A stretch of DNA of 64,000 bases from Alphaproteobacteria bacterium. GTDB lineage: Bacteria > Pseudomonadota > Alphaproteobacteria > DSM-16000 > Inquilinaceae. Positions 17,200 to 25,322 of the stretch are shown piece by piece (position 1 is the first letter of the stretch; the number at the start of each line of letters is the position of its first letter). The position numbers were made by a program, and so were the translations under genes. Location of the stretch: NCBI GenBank assembly GCA_028277405.1, contig JANQGH010000022.1:47600-111599 (forward strand). The letters run 5' to 3'. The notes beneath the pieces were generated by a model that had not been told where the DNA came from, made no database searches, and saw only the letters and a list, made by a program, of their open reading frames with translations.

Positions 17200-17922
17200 T
17201 CACCCAATGACCTTGGCCAAGGCGTTCGGCACACCAGCCAGAAACCGATCGATCGCCGCCCTTAGAATATCGTCCGGCTCCGCATGCAGGGTCAGGTCAT
17301 AGATGTCGCGTCGTGCGGTCAGGTAGAACAGCCCGCCATGCAGGGCCCAGGCGATCTCGCGCTCGCGATCGGTGAGGGGAACCTTGGCAGGCGACGGCAG
17401 GCCGTGCGTCGCGCGTACGCCCTCGCAGATCTTGTCGATGATCCGGTCTTGAACCAGCAGCATGAAGTCGTGGGCGCTCTTGGCGTCGCGATCGGCCAGC
17501 AGGTTGAACATGAACAGCCGGCTCCAGTCATAGCGGAAGACGTAAGCGGCATAGGATCTGTAGAAATCATAGATCCGGTCGGCCAGGTTCCAACCTGGCT
17601 CGGTCGCGGGGTCGCCCAGCCAGTGGTTCCACTCGGACCGCCAGCGGTTGACGAACAGCTCGCTGTAGACCGCGTCGACCAGATCCTCCTTCGACGGAAA
17701 ATACTTGTACAGCAAGGGCTGGGTGATGCCGATGCGTTGGGCCAGCTCGCGCGTGTTCCCTTCCAGCCCGACCTCGGCGAAATAGTCGATCGCCGCGGCC
17801 ACGATCTGACCGACCCGTTCGTCCGACGGCAGGCGTCGCCCGGCGGGGCCCGGGGTGATCCGGGCGCGCTTGGTGCGCCGGTCGGTGCTGGCCTCGGTCT
17901 CGGAAGCGGGGGGGCGGGACAT
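17200..17922 (-). CDS. TetR family regulator 2 of the catabolic block
   Basis: This is a 240-residue TetR repressor with a basic, disordered N-terminal extension of about 30 residues. Its recognition helix GITQPLLYKYFPSK differs from that of TetR 1 at only three of 14 positions. The ligand domain is rich in Trp, Tyr and Phe (WRSEWNHWLG, FYRSYAAYVF). It ends the operon DctP, LLM, alpha/beta hydrolase, PuuE-like, TetR, which is headed by operator D. It probably senses the imported substrate or an intermediate. Confidence 0.9.
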   Translation of the reverse strand: MSRPPASETEASTDRRTKRARITPGPAGRRLPSDERVGQIVAAAIDYFAEVGLEGNTRELAQRIGITQPLLYKYFPSKEDLVDAVYSELFVNRWRSEWNHWLGDPATEPGWNLADRIYDFYRSYAAYVFRYDWSRLFMFNLLADRDAKSAHDFMLLVQDRIIDKICEGVRATHGLPSPAKVPLTDREREIAWALHGGLFYLTARRDIYDLTLHAEPDDILRAAIDRFLAGVPNALAKVIG

Positions 17923-17930
17923 GTTGACGG

Positions 17931-18812
17931 TCAGCCTTGCGGGGGACGGACCTTCTTATACCAGTCGAGAATCTGCTCGCCTGTCCAGAACAGGACGCCC
18001 GGCCGGTCGGCGATATGGCTCAGCAATTGGTCGAGATAGCGGATGCGGTGGGGCACCCCGGTCAGGTAGGGGTGCAGGCTGATCGACATGACCCGCGTGA
18101 TCGTCTCGCTTTCCCCATACAGTTGCTCGAACTGGTCGACCCCGCGTCGGAACAGCATGTCGGAGGCGTGGTTTTGCAGCGCATGGACCGCGATATCGTT
18201 GGTTTCGACAGTGTAGGGGATCGAGACCATCGGCCGGGCGCGGGTGGCGATTTCGACCGGCTGGTCGTCCAGGACCCAGTCCGCGACATATTCCACGCCT
18301 TCCTCGCGCAGAATGTCGATCGTCTCGAAGGTCTCCGTCAGGCCCGGGCTTTCCCAGCCCCGCGGCGGCTTGCCGGAGAAGGCCTCGATCGTGTCCAGGG
18401 CCTTGCGGATTTCCGCGCGCTGGTCGTCCAGCCGATGCATCGGCCCCTGAACATGGCCGTGGCCCATCAGCTCCCAGCCGGCCTCCAGCCCGGCGCTCAC
18501 CGCGCGCGGATAGGTGTCACAAACCCGGCCGTTCAGGGCCAAGGTGGCGGGCACACCGTGGCGCTGCAACACGTCCAGCAAACGCCAGTAGCCGACCCGC
18601 ATGCCGTATTCGTGCCAGGCCCAGTTCGGCAGGTCGGGCAGCAAGGGCTGGCCCATTGGCGGCGGCAACACGGTGCGCGGCATTGGGCCGCCGATGTCCC
18701 AATCCTCGATATTGACGATGACCCAGACGATCAGCCGTGCGCCGTCCGGCAACGGCAGGGCCGGCCGATCGACGATCGCGGAATAGGGGACGCGCTGCCG
18801 CGGCGTTTTCAT
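17931..18812 (-). CDS. PuuE-like NodB-fold hydrolase (polysaccharide deacetylase family; allantoinase/cyclic imidase group)
   Basis: The 293-residue protein belongs to the NodB/polysaccharide deacetylase fold, but to the group that contains PuuE allantoinase and cyclic imide hydrolases. Signs are VNIEDWD near the start, WELMGHGHVQGPMH (metal His region), PPRGWESPGLTET and YVADWVLDDQP. It has no signal peptide, so it acts in the cytoplasm, which does not fit cell-wall deacetylation. I infer hydrolysis of a cyclic amide or imide made from the substrate. The start at ATG 18812 is chosen because upstream ATGs fall inside the preceding gene. Confidence 0.8.
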   Translation of the reverse strand: MKTPRQRVPYSAIVDRPALPLPDGARLIVWVIVNIEDWDIGGPMPRTVLPPPMGQPLLPDLPNWAWHEYGMRVGYWRLLDVLQRHGVPATLALNGRVCDTYPRAVSAGLEAGWELMGHGHVQGPMHRLDDQRAEIRKALDTIEAFSGKPPRGWESPGLTETFETIDILREEGVEYVADWVLDDQPVEIATRARPMVSIPYTVETNDIAVHALQNHASDMLFRRGVDQFEQLYGESETITRVMSISLHPYLTGVPHRIRYLDQLLSHIADRPGVLFWTGEQILDWYKKVRPPQG

Positions 18813-18822
18813 GGCTCCGCAG

Positions 18823-19611
18823 TCAGGCCAGCTTGAGGAAAGGCGCGATCGCGGCGTTGAACGCTTCCGGGTTCTCCCAATTGGCGATATGCGCGGCGGG
18901 GTCGATCTCGGCGTAGAGACCACCCGGCGTGGCCTCGGCCATCGCGGTCATCGCCTCGGCCGGCGCGCCCATGTCCTGCTTGCCGACCACGTACAGCGTC
19001 GGCACGGTCAATGTCGGCAGCAGGCGCAGATAGTCGAGCCGTCTGATCGCCTCCGCGCAGCCGACATAGCCCTCGTCGCTGGTGCCGGAAATCATCGCGC
19101 CGGCCTTGATGACGGCCTTGGGCGCACTGTCACGGAACGCCGCGTTGAACCAACGGTCCAGGGTTCCGTCGACCAAGGCGGCCGTGCCCTTTTCGCGGAC
19201 CACGGCAATCCGGTCGACCCAGCTTTGCACGAAGGGCGGCGGGGCGTCGGCACGGGCGTCGCAACAGACCAGCCGGTCGATCCGTTCGCTGTGCTGAAGC
19301 GCCAGGCCCAGGCCCGTCATGCCGCCCATCGACAATCCCATGAAACTGCAGTGCGCGATGCCGAAATGATCCAACAGCCCGATCACGTCCCCGATCAGGT
19401 CGTCGAAGCTGTAGGGGGCGGGCGGGGCCGCGCTCGCGCCATGTCCGCGACTGTCGTACCGCAGGACGCGATACTTGCCGGTCAGCAAATCCATCTGCGG
19501 GTCCCACATGGCGTGGGTCGCCGCCAGCGAGTTGCTTAGCACCAGCCATTGACCGTCATCCGGCCCGTCGACCTGTGTCCAAAGCTGGGTGCCGTTCGTC
19601 TCGACCAGCAT
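18823..19611 (-). CDS. Alpha/beta hydrolase (PcaD/RutD-like)
   Basis: This is a 262-residue alpha/beta hydrolase. The nucleophile elbow GLSMGG puts the serine at about residue 94. The catalytic acid is probably the Asp in VGKQDMG and the histidine is in PAAHIANWE near residue 240. The oxyanion loop NSLAATHAMWDPQ resembles 3-oxoadipate enol-lactonase. It probably hydrolyses a lactone, ester or amide intermediate. It lies between the LLM and PuuE-like genes with gaps of about ten bases, so it is an operon member. Confidence 0.87.
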   Translation of the reverse strand: MLVETNGTQLWTQVDGPDDGQWLVLSNSLAATHAMWDPQMDLLTGKYRVLRYDSRGHGASAAPPAPYSFDDLIGDVIGLLDHFGIAHCSFMGLSMGGMTGLGLALQHSERIDRLVCCDARADAPPPFVQSWVDRIAVVREKGTAALVDGTLDRWFNAAFRDSAPKAVIKAGAMISGTSDEGYVGCAEAIRRLDYLRLLPTLTVPTLYVVGKQDMGAPAEAMTAMAEATPGGLYAEIDPAAHIANWENPEAFNAAIAPFLKLA

Positions 19612-19620
19612 GTCGTCAAT

Positions 19621-20733
19621 TCACTCCGCGGCGGCGGCGTCGCTCGACGTGCCGGTCGCCGCGTTGACAGCCGGCATCACCTTCTCGGCCATCAGTTCCA
19701 TCGACCGCCGGCCCAGCTGCTTGTCTGCCCAGTCGTGCCCGCAATAGAGCAGCGTACCGAAATCGCCAACCTCCTCACGGAAGGCCAGAAGTTCATCTGT
19801 CACCTTCTCCGGCGTTCCGTAGATGACCAGGTTGTCCAAAACATAATCCAGCGTAACGGCTTCGTCCGGCATGTTACGATCGCGCTTGAACAATTCTGGC
19901 CGCCCATTGGCCACCAGTTTGGTGACAAGTTGGTTGAAGTAATGGACGTAAGGGCTTCCGCGTCCACGGGCATAGTCACGCGCGGTCGCCTCGTCTTCGG
20001 CGACGAAGATGCTCTTGGCCACGCGCCAGTTGGCCGGGTCCGCCGGCCGTCCGCCCTGCTCGCAGCCCTCGACATATTTCGGCCAATGGCTGGCCACCCA
20101 GGGCGGCATCAGGAAGTTGGCCGAGATCGGCTCCCAGCCGCGCGCGGCGGCCGAAACCACCCCCTTGGAGAAGGGCGCGACGGCGGTCACGATGATGGGG
20201 GGATGCGGCTGCTGATAGGGTTTGGCGATGATGCCCTGGCCGATGTCCAGCATCATCGTGCGCTCGGTCGAGATGTTCCAGTATTTGCCCTCGATGTTGT
20301 AGGGCGCCTCGCCGTCCCAGATGGCCAGCACCTGATTGATGCACTCCACGAACATCTCGGTCCGGTTGGCGTCCAGGTTGCCGAAGACCTCTGCGTCAGA
20401 CAGCAGGCCGCCCGGGCTGATGCCGAACAGCAACCTTCCTTCCATCAGATGGTCCAGCATGGCGATCTGGGCGGCGATCGCGGCCGGGTGGCCGTTGGGC
20501 ATGTTGATCGTGCCCGTGCCCAGCCTGATGTCCTTGGTTTCGTGGATCAGGGTCGCCAGGAAGATGGCGCAGGATGTGATGGTCTCGGCCTTGTCGGTGA
20601 CGTGCTCGCCGATATAGGCCTCCGAATAGCCCAGCCGGTCGGCCAGAATGACGGCCTCGCGGTCTTCCTGCAGGGTTTCGGTGTAGTTCCGATCCACCGG
20701 GTGGATCGGCATGGTGAAGTAACCGATCTTCAT
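19621..20733 (-). CDS. LLM-class (luciferase-like) flavin-dependent monooxygenase
   Basis: This is a 370-residue bacterial luciferase-like TIM barrel that uses reduced FMN and O2. Typical segments are GYFTMPIHP at the start, AYIGEHVT near residue 40, LGTGTINMPNGHP around 95-110, and LFGISPGGLLSD. Such enzymes open rings (RutA), oxidise ketones or desulfonate. It must receive reduced flavin; the only reductase in the block is the one at 14899. It is the second gene after the TRAP binding protein, separated from it by a strong hairpin. Confidence 0.88.
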   Translation of the reverse strand: MKIGYFTMPIHPVDRNYTETLQEDREAVILADRLGYSEAYIGEHVTDKAETITSCAIFLATLIHETKDIRLGTGTINMPNGHPAAIAAQIAMLDHLMEGRLLFGISPGGLLSDAEVFGNLDANRTEMFVECINQVLAIWDGEAPYNIEGKYWNISTERTMMLDIGQGIIAKPYQQPHPPIIVTAVAPFSKGVVSAAARGWEPISANFLMPPWVASHWPKYVEGCEQGGRPADPANWRVAKSIFVAEDEATARDYARGRGSPYVHYFNQLVTKLVANGRPELFKRDRNMPDEAVTLDYVLDNLVIYGTPEKVTDELLAFREEVGDFGTLLYCGHDWADKQLGRRSMELMAEKVMPAVNAATGTSSDAAAAE

Positions 20734-20758
20734 GCGCTCACGTCTCCGTCGAATACGG

Positions 20759-20791
20759 GCCGGCCGGAGGCTTCCATCCCCCCCGGCCGGC
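20759..20791 (-). promoter_or_regulatory. GC-rich hairpin between dctP-like and LLM genes
   Basis: The arms GCCGGCCGG (20759-20767) and CCGGCCGGC (20783-20791) form a perfect 9-bp stem with a 15-base loop and no T tract. It lies just after the binding-protein stop, inside the operon. Such hairpins often stabilise the upstream message so that the periplasmic protein is made in excess. This role is inferred. Confidence 0.45.
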
Positions 20792-20798
20792 GCGGGCC

Positions 20799-21887
20799 TT
20801 ACTCAAGCGTGTAGGCATGCGGCCAGTCATAGCCGCTGTCGGTAACCACTTGTAGATAGGTCGCGATCACGTCGCTGCCGGGCATGTCGCGCCCGTCGGC
20901 ATCAGCGGCTTGAACGCTGGGGAAATCGGCCAATGAGGCCGCCCAGGCGGACCGAACTGCCGGGTCCAATGTGCGGATCGTGGCACCCTCGGCTTCCAGC
21001 CCGGATAGTCCGCTGGCCTGCCGCTCGTCGAGTGCAACGCCGGACTGCTCCTCATATTCCCGGCCGACTTCCAGGATGATCTGCTGCACGTCTTCCGGCA
21101 AGCGGTTGAAGCTGTCGGTGTTCATGGTCAGCCCGTTGACCGGCATCGCGCCGAAGCCGATCAAGGTGTAATAGGGCGCGGGCTCATAGAACCGGAAGCC
21201 CAGATAGGCCGACGGGAACATCAGCCAACCGTCGTAAACGCCTGTTTGCAATGACAGATAACCGTCCGGCAGGGTCGACTGAACGGGCACGGCACCGGCA
21301 TACTCAAGCCAAGGAAGGTTGGGACCGGCGCCACCGATCTTCTCGCCGCTCAGATCCTCGGTGGTCTCCCACTCGAACGTCGTGCCGAGGTGATAATTGT
21401 CCCAGCCGCTAAGCCCCAGCAGGATCTGGTTGTAATCCTCCTCGAAGACCTCGGTCAGCCAAGGGTGCTGGTCGTAGACTTGCCTGACCAATTGCATCGC
21501 CGAAACGGAATCCTGGGGCCCGAACGGCGCGTAATAGGGAAAGTTGTGCAAGAACAGCTTCGCGGGTTCGAAACAGAAGCAATAGACGCCGATATCCAAG
21601 AGGCCGCTCTCGACCGCCTCCAGCGTCTCGGCAACGCCGGCGATCGCGCCACCATAGGCCTCGACGAACTCGACCGTGTGGTCCGTCTCCTCGGCGACCC
21701 GGCGGGTCACCTCCGGCACGAAGTAGTCGGCGGCCACGGAGACATAGACCGACGGGCCGTTGGGATGGCCGGAGCCGATGCGCAACGTGAAGTCATCCGC
21801 GTTCGCGGCCGTCGTCAGGCCGGCCGCGGCCGCCATCGTCGCGCCGACAAGCGCTGTTGTAACAAGGGTTTTTGCGCGTGCTTTCAT
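20799..21887 (-). CDS. TRAP transporter substrate-binding protein (DctP family)
   Basis: This is the periplasmic receptor of the TRAP importer whose membrane subunits are at 22833-24715. It begins MKARAKTLVTTALVG and has a Sec signal ending near TTAANA. The mature protein shows the DctP fold with family segments VYCFCFEPAKLFLHNFPYYAP and LQTGVYDGWLMFPSAYLGF. TRAP systems usually bind carboxylates or related acids. An ATG nine bases earlier (21896) is also possible, but the GGAGGAG site is too close to it. Operator D lies about 115 bases upstream. Confidence 0.88.
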   Translation of the reverse strand: MKARAKTLVTTALVGATMAAAAGLTTAANADDFTLRIGSGHPNGPSVYVSVAADYFVPEVTRRVAEETDHTVEFVEAYGGAIAGVAETLEAVESGLLDIGVYCFCFEPAKLFLHNFPYYAPFGPQDSVSAMQLVRQVYDQHPWLTEVFEEDYNQILLGLSGWDNYHLGTTFEWETTEDLSGEKIGGAGPNLPWLEYAGAVPVQSTLPDGYLSLQTGVYDGWLMFPSAYLGFRFYEPAPYYTLIGFGAMPVNGLTMNTDSFNRLPEDVQQIILEVGREYEEQSGVALDERQASGLSGLEAEGATIRTLDPAVRSAWAASLADFPSVQAADADGRDMPGSDVIATYLQVVTDSGYDWPHAYTLE

Positions 21888-22002
21888 GGGTGACATTCTC
21901 CTCCCGGCTAGGGGCCGCGTTGTTCTTTTTCGCGGACTGCATCCCATCTGACGCCGCCGCGCTCGGGCCCATGTGATCGCCCGTTATCGGGCGCGTCTTA
22001 AA

Positions 22003-22016
22003 TTATCATGCGCTAA
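22003..22016. promoter_or_regulatory. Operator site D (TTATCA-TG-CGCTAA)
   Basis: TTATCATGCGCTAA lies between the GST stop and the dctP-like start. It is identical to site E at 13 of 14 positions. One half matches sites A-C (TTATCA) and the other is CGCTAA, so it forms a second operator class. Confidence 0.6.
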
Positions 22017-22054
22017 ATAAGGGGGCAGGTCAACTCGGGCCGCGACCGCAAAAC

Positions 22055-22675
22055 TCAGCTCAAAGGCAGCATGACGAAGCGTTGAAATCCCTCCCTGGTC
22101 GTCAACCCGTCGTACCAGCGACGCAGGTTCGACAGGTCGCGATGGGGCATGTCGATGGCGTACCACCGGTAGACCAGACAGCCCAACGGGATGTCGCCGA
22201 TGGTCAGCGTCTCACCGGCGATGAAGGGTCGGTCGGCCAGCCAGCGGTCGACGATGGCGAGCTTGCGGCCCAGCAGTCTTTGGTGGGCCTCGATCGCGGT
22301 GTTATCGCGGTCGGCTTGTGCCGTTCGCACCAGGCCCCAGAAGATCGGCCGTAGGTCGGCCCAAGCCTCGTTCACGGTCCAGTCGATCCATTGGTCGGCG
22401 ATCGCCTGTGCTTCGACATCAGCCGGGGTCAGCCGGCCGTTCCCATAGCGCCGGGCCAGATAGCGGATGATGGCATGGGACTCCCACAGCACGAAGCCGC
22501 CATCGTCCAGGCAAGGTACCTTTGCATTGGGGTTCAGCGCGCGAAACTCGGGCGTATCGAGACCGCCATGCGGGCCGCCGGCATCGATGCGCTCGACGGA
22601 CAGGTCCAGCTCCGCCGCGCACCACAGCACCTTTTGAACGTTGATCGAGTTGGCGCGCCCCCACAGCCGGATCAT
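22055..22675 (-). CDS. Glutathione S-transferase family protein
   Basis: The 206-residue protein has an N-terminal thioredoxin-like domain (RLWGRANSINVQKVLWCAAEL, then NPNAKVPCL and WESHAIIRYL) and an all-helical C-terminal domain. The Ser/Asn in the NS motif near residue 9 would activate glutathione. Family members in catabolic clusters act as isomerases or dehalogenases. It is divergent from the TRAP permease genes, with operator E between them, and probably shares their control. Confidence 0.88.
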   Translation of the reverse strand: MIRLWGRANSINVQKVLWCAAELDLSVERIDAGGPHGGLDTPEFRALNPNAKVPCLDDGGFVLWESHAIIRYLARRYGNGRLTPADVEAQAIADQWIDWTVNEAWADLRPIFWGLVRTAQADRDNTAIEAHQRLLGRKLAIVDRWLADRPFIAGETLTIGDIPLGCLVYRWYAIDMPHRDLSNLRRWYDGLTTREGFQRFVMLPLS

Positions 22676-22725
22676 CGTCGTCCCCGTCAGTCGCCTTTTG
22701 GGCAGCGTCGTCCAGCCCGGCTAAT

Positions 22726-22739
22726 TTATCAAGCGCTAA
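22726..22739. promoter_or_regulatory. Operator site E (TTATCA-AG-CGCTAA)
   Basis: TTATCAAGCGCTAA lies between the divergent GST and TRAP small-permease genes. With site D it defines the second operator class. It is positioned to control both directions. Confidence 0.6.
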
Positions 22740-22832
22740 CTAGCCGCTTGAAAAGCGTCCCGGCGTCGGTATGCTGAACCGCAACAGCCCGGTCACAAGG
22801 GCTCTGTCAAAGCGGGGGAGGGCACAGGGTCA

Positions 22833-23357
22833 ATGGGCCTACACCGAGGAATGTTCTGGCTCGCGCGCACGATCCACGTGATCTCCGCGTTTTGGGTGCT
22901 GGTCCTCGCGGTCATGATCTTCGTCGACGTGATGGGCCGGTATCTCTTCGACAGCCCGCTTCTCGGCACAGCGGAAATCATCAAGAATTCAGTCGTTTCG
23001 GTGACGTTCCTGCAGTTGCCTCTGGCGATCTACACCGGGTCCATGCTGCGCACGACGGTGATGGCGGAACTCACCGGCCCGTTGGGGCGACGCCTGATCC
23101 GCACGTTGACCGCGCTGCTCGGCATCGCCTTTTTCCTGGGCACCGCGTTCAGCACCTGGGACCCGATGGTGGATGCCTGGGCGATCGGCGAATATGAGGG
23201 CGAGGGCGCCTTGCGCGTGCCGACCTATCCCGTGCGCACGCTGGTGCTGATCACCTCGATCTTCGCCGCCATAGTCTACGCCATGCTGGTCTTTCTCGAC
23301 TGGACCGGCCGCCTGCCGCCGGACCTGGATGCCGACGCCGAGGCGGCCCGGGTCTAG
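22833..23357 (+). CDS. TRAP transporter small permease (DctQ family)
   Basis: This small membrane subunit has 174 residues and four membrane segments. The first is near residues 10-35, with the FVDVMGRYLF motif typical of DctQ. A GGGGAGGG site precedes the ATG. It is followed 41 bases later by the large permease. Together with the DctP-like protein encoded on the other strand it forms a complete Na+-driven importer. Confidence 0.9.
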   Translation: MGLHRGMFWLARTIHVISAFWVLVLAVMIFVDVMGRYLFDSPLLGTAEIIKNSVVSVTFLQLPLAIYTGSMLRTTVMAELTGPLGRRLIRTLTALLGIAFFLGTAFSTWDPMVDAWAIGEYEGEGALRVPTYPVRTLVLITSIFAAIVYAMLVFLDWTGRLPPDLDADAEAARV

Positions 23358-23398
23358 GCCGCGAAACCCGAAAAGCCCGAACGCCACCGGAGGCACAG

Positions 23399-24715
23399 TT
23401 GGGAACCGATATCGTCCTTTACATGCTGGGGCTGCTGGTCGTCCTGATCGTGCTGGGTGTGCACATCGCCATCGCGCTCGGCGTGGCCAGCGTGCTGGGG
23501 GTCTATCTCATCTTCGGCAGTTGGGACATCGCGCTCTCTCTTCTGGGCACGACCGCGTACGAGGCCATTCGAAACCAGGTCTTCGCCGTCATACCCCTCT
23601 TCGTGCTCATGGGGGATTTCGTCTCCAAATCGGGGGCGGCGAAGGATCTTTACCGGCTGTGCGACCGTACCCTGCGCCGCCTGCCCGGCCGCCTGGCCGT
23701 CGCGACGGTGGCGGGCAACGCGGTCTTCGCCGCCGTCACCGGCGTGTCGATCGCCTCGGCCGCCACCTTCAGCCGCATCGCCTATCCGGAGATGCGGCGC
23801 CTGGGCTATCGCAAGACCTACGCGCTGGGGTCGGTCGCCGGCAGCGCCTGCCTGGGCATGCTGATCCCGCCGTCGGTGCTGCTGATCGTCTGGGCGATCC
23901 TGACCGAGATGTCCGTCGGTGCGCTGTTCGTCGCCGGCGTCGTGCCCGGCATTCTGCTTGCGCTTCTGTTCTGCGCTTATTGCGTCTTTGCCGCACTGCG
24001 CAACCCGGATGTCGCGCCGCATACCAGCGAGCTGCTTGAAGAGGAAAAGTCGCCGGAGGCGCTGCGCGGCGAGGTCATCGGCGGTATCGGTATCCTGGCC
24101 CTGATCATCCTGGTGATCGGCGGCATCTGGGGCGGCATCTTCACGCCGACCGAGGCGGCGGGCTTCGGTGCCTTGGGCGCCCTGGCCCTCGGCGTCGCCA
24201 AGGGCATGCGCGGCCGCGAGATCATGCAGGCCATCTTCGACGCCGGCAAGACGACCGCGCCGATCATGATCCTGTTGATCGCCGCCTCGATGTATTCTCG
24301 CCTGCTGGCCATGGGCGGTGCGGTGAACGTCATCTCCGGCGTGTTCGCCGGCCTCGACGTCGCGCCTATCGTACTGGTGCTGATCATGGCCGGCATCTGG
24401 CTGCTGCTGGGCATGCTGATCGACAGCGTGTCGATCATCCTGCTGACGGTGCCGATTTTCGTGCCGATCGCCCAAATCGCCGGGTTCGACCCGTTTGCCT
24501 TTGCGATCTTCGGCATCCTGGTTATCGAGGCGGGCTTGCTGACCCCGCCATTCGGCTTGCTGGTCTATACCGTGAAGGGCTCGGTGCCCGATCCATCGGT
24601 GCGATTGGGCGAGATCTTCAGGGGCTCCGTGCCCTATTGGATCATGATCCTGGTCATCGCCTTCCTGGTCTGGCTGTTGCCGGGGACGGCGACCTGGCTG
24701 CCCGGCCTGATGTAA
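23399..24715 (+). CDS. TRAP transporter large permease (DctM family)
   Basis: This 438-residue protein of about 12 membrane segments forms the translocation path of the TRAP importer. Family segments seen include SAATFSRIAYPEMRRLGY and GMLIPPSVLLIVWAILTE in the middle, and GLLTPPFGLLVYTVKG near the end. The start is TTG 23399, with GGAGG five bases upstream; no ATG fits the family N-terminus. It converges on nothing; a short spacer precedes the lipoprotein gene. Confidence 0.92.
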   Translation: MGTDIVLYMLGLLVVLIVLGVHIAIALGVASVLGVYLIFGSWDIALSLLGTTAYEAIRNQVFAVIPLFVLMGDFVSKSGAAKDLYRLCDRTLRRLPGRLAVATVAGNAVFAAVTGVSIASAATFSRIAYPEMRRLGYRKTYALGSVAGSACLGMLIPPSVLLIVWAILTEMSVGALFVAGVVPGILLALLFCAYCVFAALRNPDVAPHTSELLEEEKSPEALRGEVIGGIGILALIILVIGGIWGGIFTPTEAAGFGALGALALGVAKGMRGREIMQAIFDAGKTTAPIMILLIAASMYSRLLAMGGAVNVISGVFAGLDVAPIVLVLIMAGIWLLLGMLIDSVSIILLTVPIFVPIAQIAGFDPFAFAIFGILVIEAGLLTPPFGLLVYTVKGSVPDPSVRLGEIFRGSVPYWIMILVIAFLVWLLPGTATWLPGLM

Positions 24716-24844
24716 CGCGCCGGCACCCCGCTCGGGACTTCTCAGATTCTCGCGCCATTGGTACGCTATGTGCCGCGATTCGCGAGGCAGACGTCACCGT
24801 CCGGCGAACGCCTGCACGCGAACCCAAACAGAGGAGAGTGCCCC

Positions 24845-24991
24845 ATGACCGCGTTCATCAAATCGCTGCGTCTGATCGCCGGCTTGTTGCTCGTCGCCGG
24901 CACCGTGGCTGCCTGCGACAACACGATCCGCGGTGTCGGCGAGGACATGCAGGACACCGGCGAAGCCATCGAGGACGCCGCGACACAATAG
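24845..24991 (+). CDS. Entericidin-like small lipoprotein, 48 aa
   Basis: This is a tiny lipoprotein of the entericidin A/B family. A Lys-containing N-terminus and hydrophobic stretch lead to the lipobox around Cys24 (TVAAC). After this comes the family core DNTIRGVGEDMQDTGEAIEDA. It should be anchored in the outer membrane. GAGGAG precedes ATG 24845. Entericidins are often linked to envelope stress or toxin-antidote pairs, but only one gene is present here. Confidence 0.85.
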   Translation: MTAFIKSLRLIAGLLLVAGTVAACDNTIRGVGEDMQDTGEAIEDAATQ

Positions 24992-25073
24992 TCGCCGCCC
25001 TCGGATGTGTGAGCGCGAAGCGGCCAACCGGCGCTCCGCGCCCTGCCGACGCGTCTAAACTCTCGGTTGCGGA

Positions 25074-25102
25074 CCAAACCGCCGGCCAGGCCGGCGGTTT
25101 GG
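25074..25102 (+). terminator. GC-rich hairpin downstream of the entericidin-like gene
   Basis: A perfect 12-bp stem (25074-25085 with 25091-25102) surrounds a 5-base loop. No T tract follows, so it is a weak or Rho-assisted terminator. The 331 bases between the lipoprotein and nrdA otherwise hold two NrdR-like boxes. Confidence 0.5.
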
Positions 25103-25155
25103 GCCGTCCTGCATCCGTTTCCACCCCAAGATATAGCGTCGCCTGACCAAAAAAT

Positions 25156-25171
25156 GTAACCTATCTTGTGT
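25156..25171. promoter_or_regulatory. NrdR-like box 1 upstream of nrdA
   Basis: GTAACCTATCTTGTGT agrees with the NrdR consensus (ACAC-wATATATw-GTGT) in its 3' half and core. It starts 45 bases before box 2. Confidence 0.45.
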
Positions 25172-25200
25172 TTGATGATTGACCGGACTCCGCACCTGCC

Positions 25201-25216
25201 ATACCATATCTAGTGT
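25201..25216. promoter_or_regulatory. NrdR-like box 2 upstream of nrdA
   Basis: ATACCATATCTAGTGT matches the NrdR consensus at about 13 of 16 positions. It lies about 107 bases before the nrdA start. NrdR is the usual repressor of ribonucleotide reductase genes. Confidence 0.6.
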
Positions 25217-25322
25217 GGAGGGGCCGGGGATACACAATCAGTAGATTACCCTAGGGTTTCTCTGCGCTTGGGCCGATTGGCCCGGCAAATCACCGACGAT
25301 TTGGTAGCAGGGGAATACCATC

